Assembly (NCBI GenBank): GCA_016865855.1 | Contig: VGNX01000002.1 | Coordinates: 1 to 64,000, forward strand | From: Chloroflexota bacterium | GTDB lineage: Bacteria > Chloroflexota > Dehalococcoidia > GIF9 > UBA5629 | Direction of reading: 5' to 3' | DNA length: 64,000 nt | In this document: one piece after another, positions 19,338-32,185 of the stretch | How positions within the stretch are numbered: position 1 is the stretch's first letter | How the letters are laid out: each line of letters opens with the position of its first letter | The notes under the pieces: model-generated | Told to the model about the DNA's origin: nothing | Databases searched by the model: none | Seen by the model: only the letters and a program-made list of their open reading frames with translations | Translations under genes and position numbers: made by a program

Positions 19338-20099
19338 TCAGTCCTCCAAAATGGCGACGACGCGAGCCCAGCCGGCGCTGCCGCCGGTAAGTTTTACTGG
19401 GAAGCAGGCGACTTTGAATCCGAAAGGTTTAGGCAGCTTATCCAGATTGGCTAACTTCTCTATGTGACTGTATTCCTTGTCTTTGCCGACGAAATGTGCG
19501 CCCCACAGCACGCTCTTGTCGCCTGTCTTGGTGAACTCCTCCTTTATCGCCCAGAACGGCCGGTCCCATCCCCAGGCATCAATACCCATAACCCTGACAC
19601 CCTGCTCGATTAACCAAAGGGTTGACTCCCTGGTCATGCCACAGCCGGCTTCAAAATACTCAGGTTTCCCCCACAATCTGTCAGCCCCGGTCTGTATCAT
19701 CACGATGTCCCAGGGCTTGATCTTATACTTGATTTTGGCTAGGACCTTCTGAAGGTCATCTACGGTAACACCGGAGCCACGAGGCTTATGCCTCATATCC
19801 AGTACCACGCCATCGTGATAGAACCATTCTAATGGCATCTCATCAATTGTCTTAGCCCTCTTCCCTCCAGAGGTGGGGAAATAATGCCATGGAGCATCAA
19901 CATGAGTCCCAGCATGCGCCCCCAGCGTCACACTGTCGTTGGCCCACCCTAGCCCCTGGGGTAAATCCTGCTCGCTGCAGCCGAAGAACATCTTCATCAA
20001 CTCGACGGCCTGCTGATGGGGCTCATGTGTTACCTTCACCGGCAGTGGCTCACTGGGGCTATCTTCCATCGGGACGCTCAAATCTATTATCCTTACCAT
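19338..20099 (-). CDS. Cyclase / kynurenine formamidase-like family protein
   Basis: LGAHAGTHVDAPWHYF metal motif; MGIDAWGWDRPF. Confidence 0.85.
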   Translation of the reverse strand: MVRIIDLSVPMEDSPSEPLPVKVTHEPHQQAVELMKMFFGCSEQDLPQGLGWANDSVTLGAHAGTHVDAPWHYFPTSGGKRAKTIDEMPLEWFYHDGVVLDMRHKPRGSGVTVDDLQKVLAKIKYKIKPWDIVMIQTGADRLWGKPEYFEAGCGMTRESTLWLIEQGVRVMGIDAWGWDRPFWAIKEEFTKTGDKSVLWGAHFVGKDKEYSHIEKLANLDKLPKPFGFKVACFPVKLTGGSAGWARVVAILED

Positions 20100-20191
20100 C
20101 TTTCACCTCCAGAAATAATGATATTCAATCAAAATTATGGCATAGGGAGGGTAAATTGACAACAATATAAGCTCGTGCCTGTTACCGCACA

Positions 20192-20227
20192 AATGTAGGG
20201 GCGAGGCTATAGCCTCGCCCCTACATG
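20192..20227. repeat. ATGTAG...CTACAT single-hairpin palindrome
   Basis: atgtaggggcgaggctatagcctcgcccctacat, perfect inverted repeat. Confidence 0.85.
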
Positions 20228-20386
20228 TTTTTAGTAGTTATTCAATTTTGGTGGGCGATTGCGGGCAGTTCCCAAACTTTTGTTTGAAAAGAAACAGTTT
20301 ATTCCAAATTTACAACAACTTTGGTAACCCGTTCGCTGCTGGCGCAATAAGCTCACCAGTCGCGATGGCGAAACCACGGGTGCAAA

Positions 20387-20591
20387 ATGTAGTTGCGACC
20401 CTTTAGGGTCGCTCGTCATGTCATTGCGAGGAGCGTCAGCGACAAAGCAATCCCTGAGTGAAACCCTTCACTCCAATTCCAGCAAACTCCACACTCGCAT
20501 TGAGATTGCCACGCCTTCGGCTCGCAATGACACAAGAACAGAGGCCGCGCTCTTGGTGGCATCGGACGAGGCTAAAGCCTCGCCACTACAT
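20387..20591. repeat. Composite repeat: GTCATTGCGAG inverted repeat between ATGTAG-type hairpins
   Basis: atgtagttgcgaccctttagggtcg | gtcattgcgaggagc...gctcgcaatgacac | gaggctaaagcctcgccactacat. Confidence 0.75.
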
Positions 20592-20625
20592 GTTTAATCC
20601 CGTTCTTGTGAGTGCTATACTATGA

Positions 20626-22659
<2,034 letters not shown>

Positions 22660-22674
22660 CCATGTAAACAAGCA

Positions 22675-22774
22675 ATGTAGCTGCGGGGTTTTAGCCCCGC
22701 GTGGTTAAACTAATTAAATGTAGTCACGAGGCTTTAGCCTCGTGAGCCCGACACTGAAGGGTCGGGGCTACATG
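22675..22774. repeat. ATGTAG...CTACAT palindromic elements (tandem)
   Basis: atgtagctgcggggttttagccccgcgtgg...atgtagtcacgaggctttagcctcgtgagcccgacactgaagggtcggggctacat. Confidence 0.8.
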
Positions 22775-22954
22775 TGATGGATAAAATGGCTGGCCTTAAA
22801 GGGTCAGGGCTAACACTGTTAAGTTAAATGGTCAATGACCTTAAAGGGTCGCAACTCGTACGTTTTATGTCATTCTGAAGGAGCTAGCCGAAGCCCTGAG
22901 CCAAAGGCGAAGGGGAAGCGACTGAAGAATCTCGGAGGGGAGGAGCTCAAAAAA

Positions 22955-23536
22955 TTGAAACTCATTGTAGGTCTAGGCAACCCAGGCAAGGCTTATGCTC
23001 ACAACCGCCACAATATAGGCTTCCGCTGCATAAACCATCTGGCCAGGCTCCATTCCATCTCCATGAAACAGCATCATTGCCGGTGTCAAGTCGGCACCGG
23101 TGAAATAGCCGGCGTCGAAGTGCTTTTGGCTAAACCAAAGACCTTTGTTAATCTGAGCGGCGAAGCGGTTGGACGGCTGATGCGCAAATACAGCATCCTG
23201 GTAAACGACCTGATTATTATCTATGATGACCTCGATTTACCTTCAGGCAAGCTGCGCCTCCGCCAGGGTGGCAGCGCCGGAGGACACAAGGGGATAAACT
23301 CGATAATCTCGGCTCTGGGCAGCAAAGATTTCTGCCGAATCAAGGTGGGCATCGGCCGCCCGATAGAAGAGGATGGGACGCCGGCCACCGACGAGGACAT
23401 CATTGTTGGCCACGTGCTCAGCAACTTCACCCCCCAGGAAGAGGCAGCCATCAAGCCCGCCATCACCACAGCAGCCGAGGCCATAAAATCTATTCTGACC
23501 GATGGCGTAACCGCAGCCATGAACGAATTCAATTGA
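22955..23536 (+). CDS. pth: Peptidyl-tRNA hydrolase
   Basis: TTG start: LKLIVGLGNPGKAYAHNRHNIGFRCINHLA; KPKTFVNLSGEAV; IYDDLDLPSGKLRLRQGGSAGGHKGINSII. Confidence 0.93.
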   Translation: MKLIVGLGNPGKAYAHNRHNIGFRCINHLARLHSISMKQHHCRCQVGTGEIAGVEVLLAKPKTFVNLSGEAVGRLMRKYSILVNDLIIIYDDLDLPSGKLRLRQGGSAGGHKGINSIISALGSKDFCRIKVGIGRPIEEDGTPATDEDIIVGHVLSNFTPQEEAAIKPAITTAAEAIKSILTDGVTAAMNEFN

Positions 23537-23548
23537 GGCAAGGGTTTA

Positions 23549-23645
23549 TTGTCATTGCGAGGGATGAAGCCCCGAAGCAATCCCGGTGGAGAGGTAACTA
23601 CGAGATTCTTCGCTCTGCTCAGAATGACAGCAGGCGAAGGATTGA
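23549..23645. repeat. GTCATTGCGAGG...TCAGAATGACA repeat
   Basis: tgtcattgcgagggatgaagccccgaagcaatcccggtgg...gagattcttcgctctgctcagaatgacag. Confidence 0.75.
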
Positions 23646-23678
23646 CTATGCTATAATTGAGTCAATCAGGAGGGAAAG

Positions 23679-23891
23679 GTGGAATATACGGTTATCGTAA
23701 GAAAGGCACCTGATGGATTCTACATAGCCAGTTGTCCTCTGATTCCGGAAGCTCATGCCCAAGGTGAGACCCACAAGGAATGTTTGGCTAATATTAAAGA
23801 GGTGCTTGAACTTTGCCTCGAATGCCGAAAAGAGCAGCGTGAAGAAATCCCCGAGGAAACTGCTGCACATAAGGTCACAATTGCCTTATGA
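23679..23891 (+). CDS. hicB: HicB-family antitoxin (locus 1)
   Basis: MEYTVIVRKAPDGFYIASCPLIPEAHAQGETHKECLANIKEVLELCLECRKEQ. Confidence 0.85.
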   Translation: MEYTVIVRKAPDGFYIASCPLIPEAHAQGETHKECLANIKEVLELCLECRKEQREEIPEETAAHKVTIAL

Positions 23892-24122
23892 CAAAGCTCC
23901 TCCCTCTGAAAGCCAGAGAGGTGCTCAAAGGGCTTCAAGCATTAGGATTCGAGAAGATTTCGACAAAAGGGCAGTCATGCTATATTTCATCATCAGGATA
24001 GTCGCCGCGCCCCTATACCCATCCATCCTACCAAAACTATCAGCCCATACTTGCTCTCCGACATTCTCAAACAGCTTAAGATTGACGAAGAGGAATTCTT
24101 AAAAGCCTTGGGCCGAGAATGA
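23888..24122 (+). pseudogene. hicA: HicA-family toxin, frameshifted (locus 1)
   Basis: Frame 1: MTKLLPLKAREVLKGLQALGFEKI. After removing one T in gagaagattTcgacaaaagg the frame continues RQKGSHAIFHHQDSRRAPIPIHPTKTISPYLLSDILKQLKIDEEEFLKALGRE*. Start overlaps the hicB stop (ATGA). Confidence 0.88.
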
Positions 24123-24231
24123 CTTTAATCCGAGAGGGGAGATAACCAAGCCAGCCATCGCCAGAGCAGCCGAGGCTATTCACTGCATCATAACCGAGGG
24201 CATAACCGCAACCATGAATAAATTTAATTAA
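24121..24231 (+). pseudogene. Relic of pth 3' end (C-terminal ~36 codons)
   Basis: DFNPRGEITKPAIARAAEAIHCIITEGITATMNKFN* matches pth C-term FTPQEEAAIKPAITTAAEAIKSILTDGVTAAMNEFN*. Confidence 0.85.
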
Positions 24232-24395
24232 GACCGCCAAAAGGCAACGACATTGCCTGGAATCGGCTAGCGTTGGTTAGTTGCGGAAGTTCTTTAGTCT
24301 CTGTCACGCTTTGCCAATTGGCAATTCTGCCTGCCCACACAACACGTTTCGCTAGTTTGTTGAATTGTCTCCTAGGAATGGTGGGGCTATCTGCT

Positions 24396-24959
24396 TTACA
24401 ATCTACTCTCAAGCTGGGAGAGAAAATCGTCATTCCAATTAAGCAGGATCTGCCAATTATTTTTTAAGGGTTGGAGCTTACTTTTGCTAACAGAGTTTCC
24501 CCATCTCTCGATATATCGAGTGGGAACAAGGTACAAGTCGAGGGTAGATTGATCAACTCCGATAATCAAATCGTTGTGCTTCGGGGTGTACTTGTAACCT
24601 TTGATTTGGGGTAGGTAAATTCGGTCGACACCTGCTCTTACACCCCCGATGAACCTTAGACTTTGTTTCATTGTTCGAACCTGAGCCCTTATGAGCACGA
24701 TTTTTTCTTTGTCTTGGGCCAAATTTTCATACACTGGAACAATAAGATCGAAACTTCCCCCTCGAACGGTAATAACAGAGACGAAGAAGCCAAGACGCAT
24801 TAACAGACCGGTAACTAAATACTGATGGGCTTCTCCAAGCAGCGCCGCAAAAGCGCCCTTATTTCTTTGGGTGATATTTAGCTGTGAAAAAGAGGCAGGT
24901 GGACTATTCCGCATAGAACTTCTCCTCCTCTGAATGCTACATCTGTCTCCGTAGAACAA
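24396..24959 (-). CDS. Putative restriction endonuclease partner (PD-(D/E)XK-like)
   Basis: GEAHQYLVTGLLMRLGFFVSVITVRGGSFDLIVPV...KIVLIRAQVRTM resembles a nuclease core (D...QxR variant); overlaps the methyltransferase 3' end. True start may be internal. Confidence 0.55.
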   Translation of the reverse strand: MFYGDRCSIQRRRSSMRNSPPASFSQLNITQRNKGAFAALLGEAHQYLVTGLLMRLGFFVSVITVRGGSFDLIVPVYENLAQDKEKIVLIRAQVRTMKQSLRFIGGVRAGVDRIYLPQIKGYKYTPKHNDLIIGVDQSTLDLYLVPTRYIERWGNSVSKSKLQPLKNNWQILLNWNDDFLSQLESRL

Positions 24960-26202
24960 CTAGACTTTCGGTCCGCATCCTTTGGTCATTCAAACCTGTC
25001 GCGGGATTGTTGTGATAGAAGAACATCCGCCGCGCCACTATCTTGTCTCTGAGAGTAACTTCGTGAACCCAACCCAAACTGGTGAAATGCTCTGCGAAAA
25101 TACGGTCAATAGGAATCGGTTTAGCCCGAAGAGTAGCTGGGCCCACAAAAAGGAACAAATAGGAACTCACTTTCTCCTGTAAGCGAGTCAAGGCGCCTAG
25201 CACTCCCCAAAAGTATCTCTCAAAAGTCACTCGTAAGCGAGATTCTTCTATCTGCTCTACCAACTGAACATAAGTCTTGGAGAGGATAGGACAAGGGGCG
25301 ACAGACCTGTAAGGAATCTCTTGCTTATTCAGTTCCTTAATCTTAGCCTCTGGGTAGCCCAGCCAAAAGAGATCCATCTTGGCTTGGCGGATATATTCCT
25401 GTGCCTGAAGATAAGGTGGTGAGGTGATAAGGATGTCCCTTTCCTCGTCTAGGCCCGTACTCAGGGTATCCACACCGCCTTTGACAATGGCCCGTACGAC
25501 CTTCGGTGAAAGTTTCCAATATTCTCGTGTCCCCCTAAAAGTGCTGTTTATATTCTCCTCTAACTTTCGATAGAACAAATCTTGCCATTTAGAAGCCAAC
25601 AACGAATTAACTCGGTTGTCAGCTTTTGGCGACCTGGACAGTTTTTGACGCTGCATATCGTCATAGGAGAAGTACCGAGTTGTTTTGAGTAAAGGTATGA
25701 CCAGAAGTAGTTTAAGCCATGCCTCTTCTACAGAATGGTAAAAGCCCCATGCTTTGAATAGTAGCGGAAGAAATTCTTGTGGGAACCAATAGTCGAGATT
25801 AGACCATTTAGGGATAAACTCTCCATGGAAGGTATCCATTTGGAGTAGGAGGCTATTCACGTTTATTTCCTTTGGTTCCATTACGGCAACGGCATGCAAG
25901 ACTTCTAAAAGGGGATTCAGGTCCCACAGTTCATAGTCATAACCGTACACTTTTGACACAACACCTACGGTACCATAACCAGCGAATGGGTCGAAAATCG
26001 TCATGCCAGGATGAGCATATTCACCTAAGACGTAGGCAACGACTTGAGGGATAAACTTGGCTGGGTATCGATAGAGAGCAAAAGTAGCATGAGTGGTAGA
26101 AGGAATGCCCTTTACTAGCCTACGGAAGCTCACCTCCTCTTCTTTTGTCTCTTCAACCAAAAGGGGCTTCTGAATTCCTATTGTCTCCCTTACTTTTTCC
26201 AC
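24937..26202 (-). CDS. DNA methyltransferase with SPPY motif (type II R-M like)
   Basis: TIFDPFAGYGTVGVVSKVYGYDYELWDLNP (SAM site) and ILITSPPYLQAQEYIRQ (catalytic motif IV). Confidence 0.85.
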   Translation of the reverse strand: MEKVRETIGIQKPLLVEETKEEEVSFRRLVKGIPSTTHATFALYRYPAKFIPQVVAYVLGEYAHPGMTIFDPFAGYGTVGVVSKVYGYDYELWDLNPLLEVLHAVAVMEPKEINVNSLLLQMDTFHGEFIPKWSNLDYWFPQEFLPLLFKAWGFYHSVEEAWLKLLLVIPLLKTTRYFSYDDMQRQKLSRSPKADNRVNSLLASKWQDLFYRKLEENINSTFRGTREYWKLSPKVVRAIVKGGVDTLSTGLDEERDILITSPPYLQAQEYIRQAKMDLFWLGYPEAKIKELNKQEIPYRSVAPCPILSKTYVQLVEQIEESRLRVTFERYFWGVLGALTRLQEKVSSYLFLFVGPATLRAKPIPIDRIFAEHFTSLGWVHEVTLRDKIVARRMFFYHNNPATGLNDQRMRTESLVVLRRQM

Positions 26203-26332
26203 ACCAAAATGATAAGCCCTACCCTATTGATTGTCAATAACTTTGGGGCTCACTTTCAATAGGTTTAACCATGATGTTGAATTTTTCGTCAAAATGTATG
26301 TGTACCGCCACGAAGATGTAAATGACAGCTGG

Positions 26333-26875
26333 TTAAGATTCTTGAGATGTCAGAACGAATTGCCAACCTTCTTGCTCAAACATACCAAGTACCCTGATAC
26401 ATTCGACTTGGTACCTATCATCTGTGCAAACATCAGGAATTCTTGGCTTCTTACCAGGACGCCTGCTACCTTCATCAGCTACCACGACCCAACATTCCTG
26501 AATCAGTCGAATCCGACGTTGCTCTATAACTGCGAGTGCAATAACGAAAGGGTCTGCCTCTGGTGTCTCCTTGTCTATGTCGAATAGACCCTTAAACTTC
26601 GGGTCATTGACAATCTGCTTCGCAATTTCAGCCTGCTCCGCATCTAAATCTCTAAACATAGATTCATGGTTTTTGGCCCACCGGCACATATCGTCTTCTC
26701 CGCCAATCTCCAGTTCCTTCAGTACTTCTCTAGGAGCTACTAATCGGCAATCTTCAGCTAGCCCACTTAGACATTGCCAAAGACCTGGGAACACGGATAG
26801 TCGATATGTCCTTTGAATCGTTACCAAAGAACTAGTATCAACACAATAGACGATCCGGTATGCTTGGCTTTCCAT
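26333..26875 (-). CDS. PIN-like protein of DUF4411 type (putative toxin)
   Basis: YCVDTSSLVTIQRTY...EVLKELEIG...ADPFVIALAVIE...VVADEGSRRPGKKPRIPDVC acidic-residue pattern. Confidence 0.8.
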   Translation of the reverse strand: MESQAYRIVYCVDTSSLVTIQRTYRLSVFPGLWQCLSGLAEDCRLVAPREVLKELEIGGEDDMCRWAKNHESMFRDLDAEQAEIAKQIVNDPKFKGLFDIDKETPEADPFVIALAVIEQRRIRLIQECWVVVADEGSRRPGKKPRIPDVCTDDRYQVECIRVLGMFEQEGWQFVLTSQES

Positions 26876-26880
26876 ATATC

Positions 26881-28071
26881 TTAGTCATGCGCAGACTGAC
26901 GAACCTTGTCTAAATGCTTAAGCCGAATCCCTAAATAATCTGCGGCTTCCGTATATCCAAGTATCTGCCGATCCAAAGCTTCCACAATAAGTCGAGTGAG
27001 AAATCTTCCTCGTTCCTGTATGCACTTCTGGGCGGGAGATGGCCCTCCCTTACCTTGCTTTTTCGGCTTTCTCCGCTCTGCCTCTGCTTGTGCCGTCTTC
27101 TGTAATCTCGTAAATTCTGCCCAGAATCTGTCTTCTGAAATCAATTCACTGTGCCACAGTCGAAAGAGGAGCACTGCTGGACTGACTTTAAAGGAGAAGG
27201 CCAGACTTCTAATTGACTGTTGGTAGTTTGGTTGCCTCCTTATAATCGCTTCTGTCTCCTTTTTGCTGCGAAGGACATCCCCATCGATAAGAAAAGCCTC
27301 AGCAAATTGGTGGCACCAGCTTTCTGTCTCAGCCAAATCATCCAAGGGTTGGGAATAAGCCAATTCTGTTACGCATACGCCTCCTTGCCTTAGCAACAAA
27401 TGGCCCAATTCATGGAAAAGCGTAAAACAACGTGCAGTCGGAGGATCATCAGAACTGACCATGATTACATAGGGGTGACCTTCGGATAGAGAGAAGCCTT
27501 GAGCTTCCTCACGGGGAAAATCGCCCTGAAAGGTCAAAATTTTCCGTGCCTCCAGCACCTCGCGCCATCGCCGGAATGCCTCATAATGACTTCTCCACTC
27601 TAGTTGCTCTTTCACGCTAATGCCACACGCTTCTCTCTGTGCCTTCGCCACCATCTCCGGCTGTTGCTGCACATTTATCTGCGGTATGTCTGAAAACGGA
27701 GACAGTTCCATTTCTTCCATTACTTCGCAGGTGACCCGTTGAAGCCGCCTAGCTCGACGAATTGCTAACCTAATACTCGGGGATAGAGGGGCATCACGGT
27801 GAACGGCACGCCGGAAATCACGCGGTGGATTCGGCTCATCTGGCGGCTCCAAAAGGAGCAAGGCAGCCATTGGTCGCTTGAAGTAGTGGGCTAAGTCTTC
27901 AAGTTGTCTAACTCTAAGGTGAACCGGCTCATGTTCCTTTCCCCACGTCAGGATTTTCTCAATGCTTATTCCTAGACGGCGTGCAACGTCGTCGTAAGAA
28001 AAACCGGCCGATATCCTTGCCCATTCAAGCACAGCCGGGCTGATTGCTATCTCCGGAGTTTTACGTGGCAT
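26881..28071 (-). CDS. XRE HTH + ImmA/IrrE-type metallopeptidase (putative antitoxin/regulator)
   Basis: N-term HTH (ARISAGFSYDDVARRLGISIEKILTWGKE); FTLFHELGHLLLRQGG zinc peptidase motif; 6 nt upstream of DUF4411 gene. Confidence 0.9.
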   Translation of the reverse strand: MPRKTPEIAISPAVLEWARISAGFSYDDVARRLGISIEKILTWGKEHEPVHLRVRQLEDLAHYFKRPMAALLLLEPPDEPNPPRDFRRAVHRDAPLSPSIRLAIRRARRLQRVTCEVMEEMELSPFSDIPQINVQQQPEMVAKAQREACGISVKEQLEWRSHYEAFRRWREVLEARKILTFQGDFPREEAQGFSLSEGHPYVIMVSSDDPPTARCFTLFHELGHLLLRQGGVCVTELAYSQPLDDLAETESWCHQFAEAFLIDGDVLRSKKETEAIIRRQPNYQQSIRSLAFSFKVSPAVLLFRLWHSELISEDRFWAEFTRLQKTAQAEAERRKPKKQGKGGPSPAQKCIQERGRFLTRLIVEALDRQILGYTEAADYLGIRLKHLDKVRQSAHD

Positions 28072-28308
28072 CTCTTTGCTCCAGAACCTTCAGACTCACT
28101 ATTCCTATTACATAGCAATTATAGCCTATTCTATGCCAAAGGTTGTACAACTTCAATATATTACTGTCAAATCAACAAGACTCTGGCCGTTGGCGTTACT
28201 AGGTGTAACAACGCCAGAATGTGTAATTGAGCCTGTTAACTTGAGCAAAGGTCAGGCTCCCGATTAAGAGCCTTTGTTCTTTTTGAAGCCCGGGCTAAAG
28301 AAAGATAA

Positions 28309-28887
28309 CTATACCGATTTTGGGCTGTGAGCCGAGGCCAATATCTCTGTCAGCCGCCCGCCTAGCTTTCGCGCTTCCTCGATTAAGGACGGGTTACTCT
28401 TTACTTCGCCAGGTTTGTCGGCATACCCTGTGAGCGTTACTATTCTATCATCGGGAATATCGGCGGATAGCTTCAAGAACCGTCTCAGCGCCCTGACGGT
28501 ATGCTCGATACCAGCCCCACCACCAATAACAATCAAACCAGCACACAACACTCTAGGAGAAATTCCATGGGTATAGAGAAAATAGTTTCGATCCACAAAG
28601 GCCTTCATTTGAGCGGTCATATTGTAGTAATAGACCGGACTGCCAAGAATTACCGCGTCTGCACTACTAAATTTATCCAGAATCCAAGGGGCATCATCAT
28701 CCTGCCTGCAAGCTGAAAACGAAGCACAGTCCTCATGACCCAGGCATGGGTTCACTCGATGCCGAGTCAAAATAATCTTCTCTGTCTCAAAACCGTGGGC
28801 TGCTGCTTCCTGGAGTGCTTGGTCCACAAGGTAGCTGGTGTTCCCTCCAGGTCTGGGGCTACCAACAATGGCAACAATCTTCATCAT
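28309..28887 (-). CDS. Flavodoxin-fold NADPH-dependent FMN reductase family protein
   Basis: MMKIVAIVGSPRPGGNTSYLVDQAL; GSPVYYYNMTAQMKAFVDR. Confidence 0.9.
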   Translation of the reverse strand: MMKIVAIVGSPRPGGNTSYLVDQALQEAAAHGFETEKIILTRHRVNPCLGHEDCASFSACRQDDDAPWILDKFSSADAVILGSPVYYYNMTAQMKAFVDRNYFLYTHGISPRVLCAGLIVIGGGAGIEHTVRALRRFLKLSADIPDDRIVTLTGYADKPGEVKSNPSLIEEARKLGGRLTEILASAHSPKSV

Positions 28888-28970
28888 TTTCTCCTCGGTC
28901 TTGGTTGATCTGAGTGATAACTACAATAGTATACCAAAATGCCACAGCGAGGGAGTTATAGCAAGTTCTT

Positions 28971-29046
28971 CCACCCTCACCCTAGCCCTCTCCCATCAAG
29001 GGAGAGGGAAATATGGGGAAGTGACCTGAGACGGGAGGAAGGGTGA
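28971..29046. repeat. Intergenic repeat, CACCCTCACCCTAGCCCTCTCCC family
   Basis: caccctcaccctagccctctcccatcaagggagaggg; similar sequence near 62840-62882. Confidence 0.6.
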
Positions 29047-29057
29047 TTTCAGGCAAT

Positions 29058-29570
29058 TTATTGTATTTTTACCAGCTCAATCTCAAACGTCAGGTCTTTC
29101 CCGGCAAGAGGGTGGTTAGCATCTATCGTGACCGTCTCGTCGGAGACTTCTGTGATAACGACTATAATTTGTCTACCATCTTGTTGAGTCACCACCAACT
29201 GCTGGCCAACCTGCGGAGTCAGGTCGCTGGGAAGTTCTTCTCGGGATAGTTCCACTACCTGTTCATCACGGTGCGGGCCGTAGGCCTCATCTGCTGGAAT
29301 GGTAACGGTTTTCTTCTCCCCGACTTTCATCCCCAGGACAGCTTTTTCAAACCCAGGAATCAATTGACCTGCACCCAAGGTAAACTCCAAAGGTTCACGC
29401 CCAACAGATGTATCAAATACGGTACCGTCTGCCAGTTTTCCGGTATAGTCCACCTGAACTGTATTGCCATTCTTCGCTTGTGCTGCACCACATCCTGGCA
29501 TCAGTATTGCTCCCAGTATCAAGATTACCGCTAGAACAATGTGGCTGTTTTTCACCACGCTAACCTCCAA
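29058..29570 (-). CDS. FKBP-type peptidyl-prolyl isomerase lipoprotein
   Basis: Lipobox-like LGAILMPGC; VQVDYTGKLADGTVFDTS...FTLGAGQLIPGFEKAVLGMKVGEKKTVTIPADEAYG. Confidence 0.92.
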   Translation of the reverse strand: MEVSVVKNSHIVLAVILILGAILMPGCGAAQAKNGNTVQVDYTGKLADGTVFDTSVGREPLEFTLGAGQLIPGFEKAVLGMKVGEKKTVTIPADEAYGPHRDEQVVELSREELPSDLTPQVGQQLVVTQQDGRQIIVVITEVSDETVTIDANHPLAGKDLTFEIELVKIQ

Positions 29571-29770
29571 TCTTTATATTAAGCTCCGGGCCAATAGCGC
29601 AAACAAGGTACCTGCCATATCCTGATTTGCCTGCGCCAAGCATTACGGCATTTTACACCTCCATTTGCTGATTAGCAATTTCTCAGGAGAGACTCCTCGG
29701 CTGTCCCCCGTTCGCTTCTTTTTATGCTTTCTTTTATCCGCCTGTTGAGATTGCTTACTAATGTAGTGGA

Positions 29771-29920
29771 CTATGTCCGAAAACGCTGATTGATAATTTG
29801 TCTCTTCCATTTTGTGAAAAGAGTTATAGCTATATTAGTGATACACATTAAACATGTAGCCCCGAGGCTTTAGCCTCGGGAACCCGACCCTAAAGGGTCG
29901 GGACTACATTTTCGGATAGT
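29771..29920 (+). mobile_element. MITE-like ~150-bp element, copy 1
   Basis: Ends ctatgtccgaaaa / ttttcggatag form near-inverted termini; interior gtgatacacattaaacatgtagccccgaggctttagcctcggg...; homologous to 30604-30743 and 50673-50824. Confidence 0.7.
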
Positions 29921-30087
29921 CTGAAAAGCGACCTTAAAAGGTCGCGGCTACATGAGTGGTCGGCTTACTCTAAAGGGTCGCAGCTACATTAGAAGTAGAT
30001 TATTAACAAGTACTCTCCTAGTTCTCTTTGCTGCTATCTGCCTTCGATGGTATAATGGCTAGAAATTGAGCCCATAGACTCAAACTT

Positions 30088-30573
30088 TTGACCGTGGGAA
30101 AACCGAACTTTGAAAAAAAGCTGACCATTGCAGTTATCGGCGGTGGTAGATGCTCTGCCCAGGAGGCGGTTCTGGCTGAGACTGTAGGCAGAGAGCTGGC
30201 TAAGCGGGGGGCTATACTGGTCTGCGGCGGCTTGACTGGCGTTATGGAGGCAGCTTGCCGAGGAGCTGCTATCGAGTCGGGGCTGACCATAGGCATTTTG
30301 CCCAGCGATGACCCGACTGATTGTAACCCTTATGTCCAAATCCCCGTTGCCACCGGGGTGGGCTACGCCAGAAACATAGCCGTGGTTAAATCAGCTCAAG
30401 CGGTAATCGCTATCGATGGCGACTACGGAACATTGACCGAGATCGGCTTCGCCCTGAAAAGCAACATCCCGGTTGTAGGATTGAATACTTGGTCATTGTA
30501 CCGAAACGGGCAAGAGGACAAATCTGTAATCAAGGCAGAGGACGCCGTTGACGCCGTAGAAAAGGCTATTTCC

Positions 30574-30600
<27 letters not shown>
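30088..30600 (+). CDS. TIGR00725/LOG-like nucleotide-binding protein
   Basis: IAVIGGGRCSAQEAVLAETVGRELAKRGAILVCGGLTGVMEAACRGA...GDYGTLTEIGFALKSNIPVVGL. Confidence 0.85.
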
Positions 30601-32063
<1,463 letters not shown>

Positions 32064-32088
32064 GAGGACAAGCAGAGGTTGCAGATTA

Positions 32089-32146
32089 ATGTGGTCGCGA
32101 GGCTTTAGCCTCGCTTAAAAGGCGACCCTAAAGAGTCGCAGCTACA
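32089..32146. repeat. ATGTxG...CTACAT palindromic element
   Basis: atgtggtcgcgaggctttagcctcgcttaaaaggcgaccctaaagagtcgcagctacat. Confidence 0.8.
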
Positions 32147-32185
32147 TTGGAAATAGATTATTTATACTACTCGGAGGATAAAAAT

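Noticed and set aside
24224-24433. 69-aa minus-strand ORF downstream of the putative nuclease
   Set aside because: Overlaps the nuclease 3' end and the pth relic; no family recognised.
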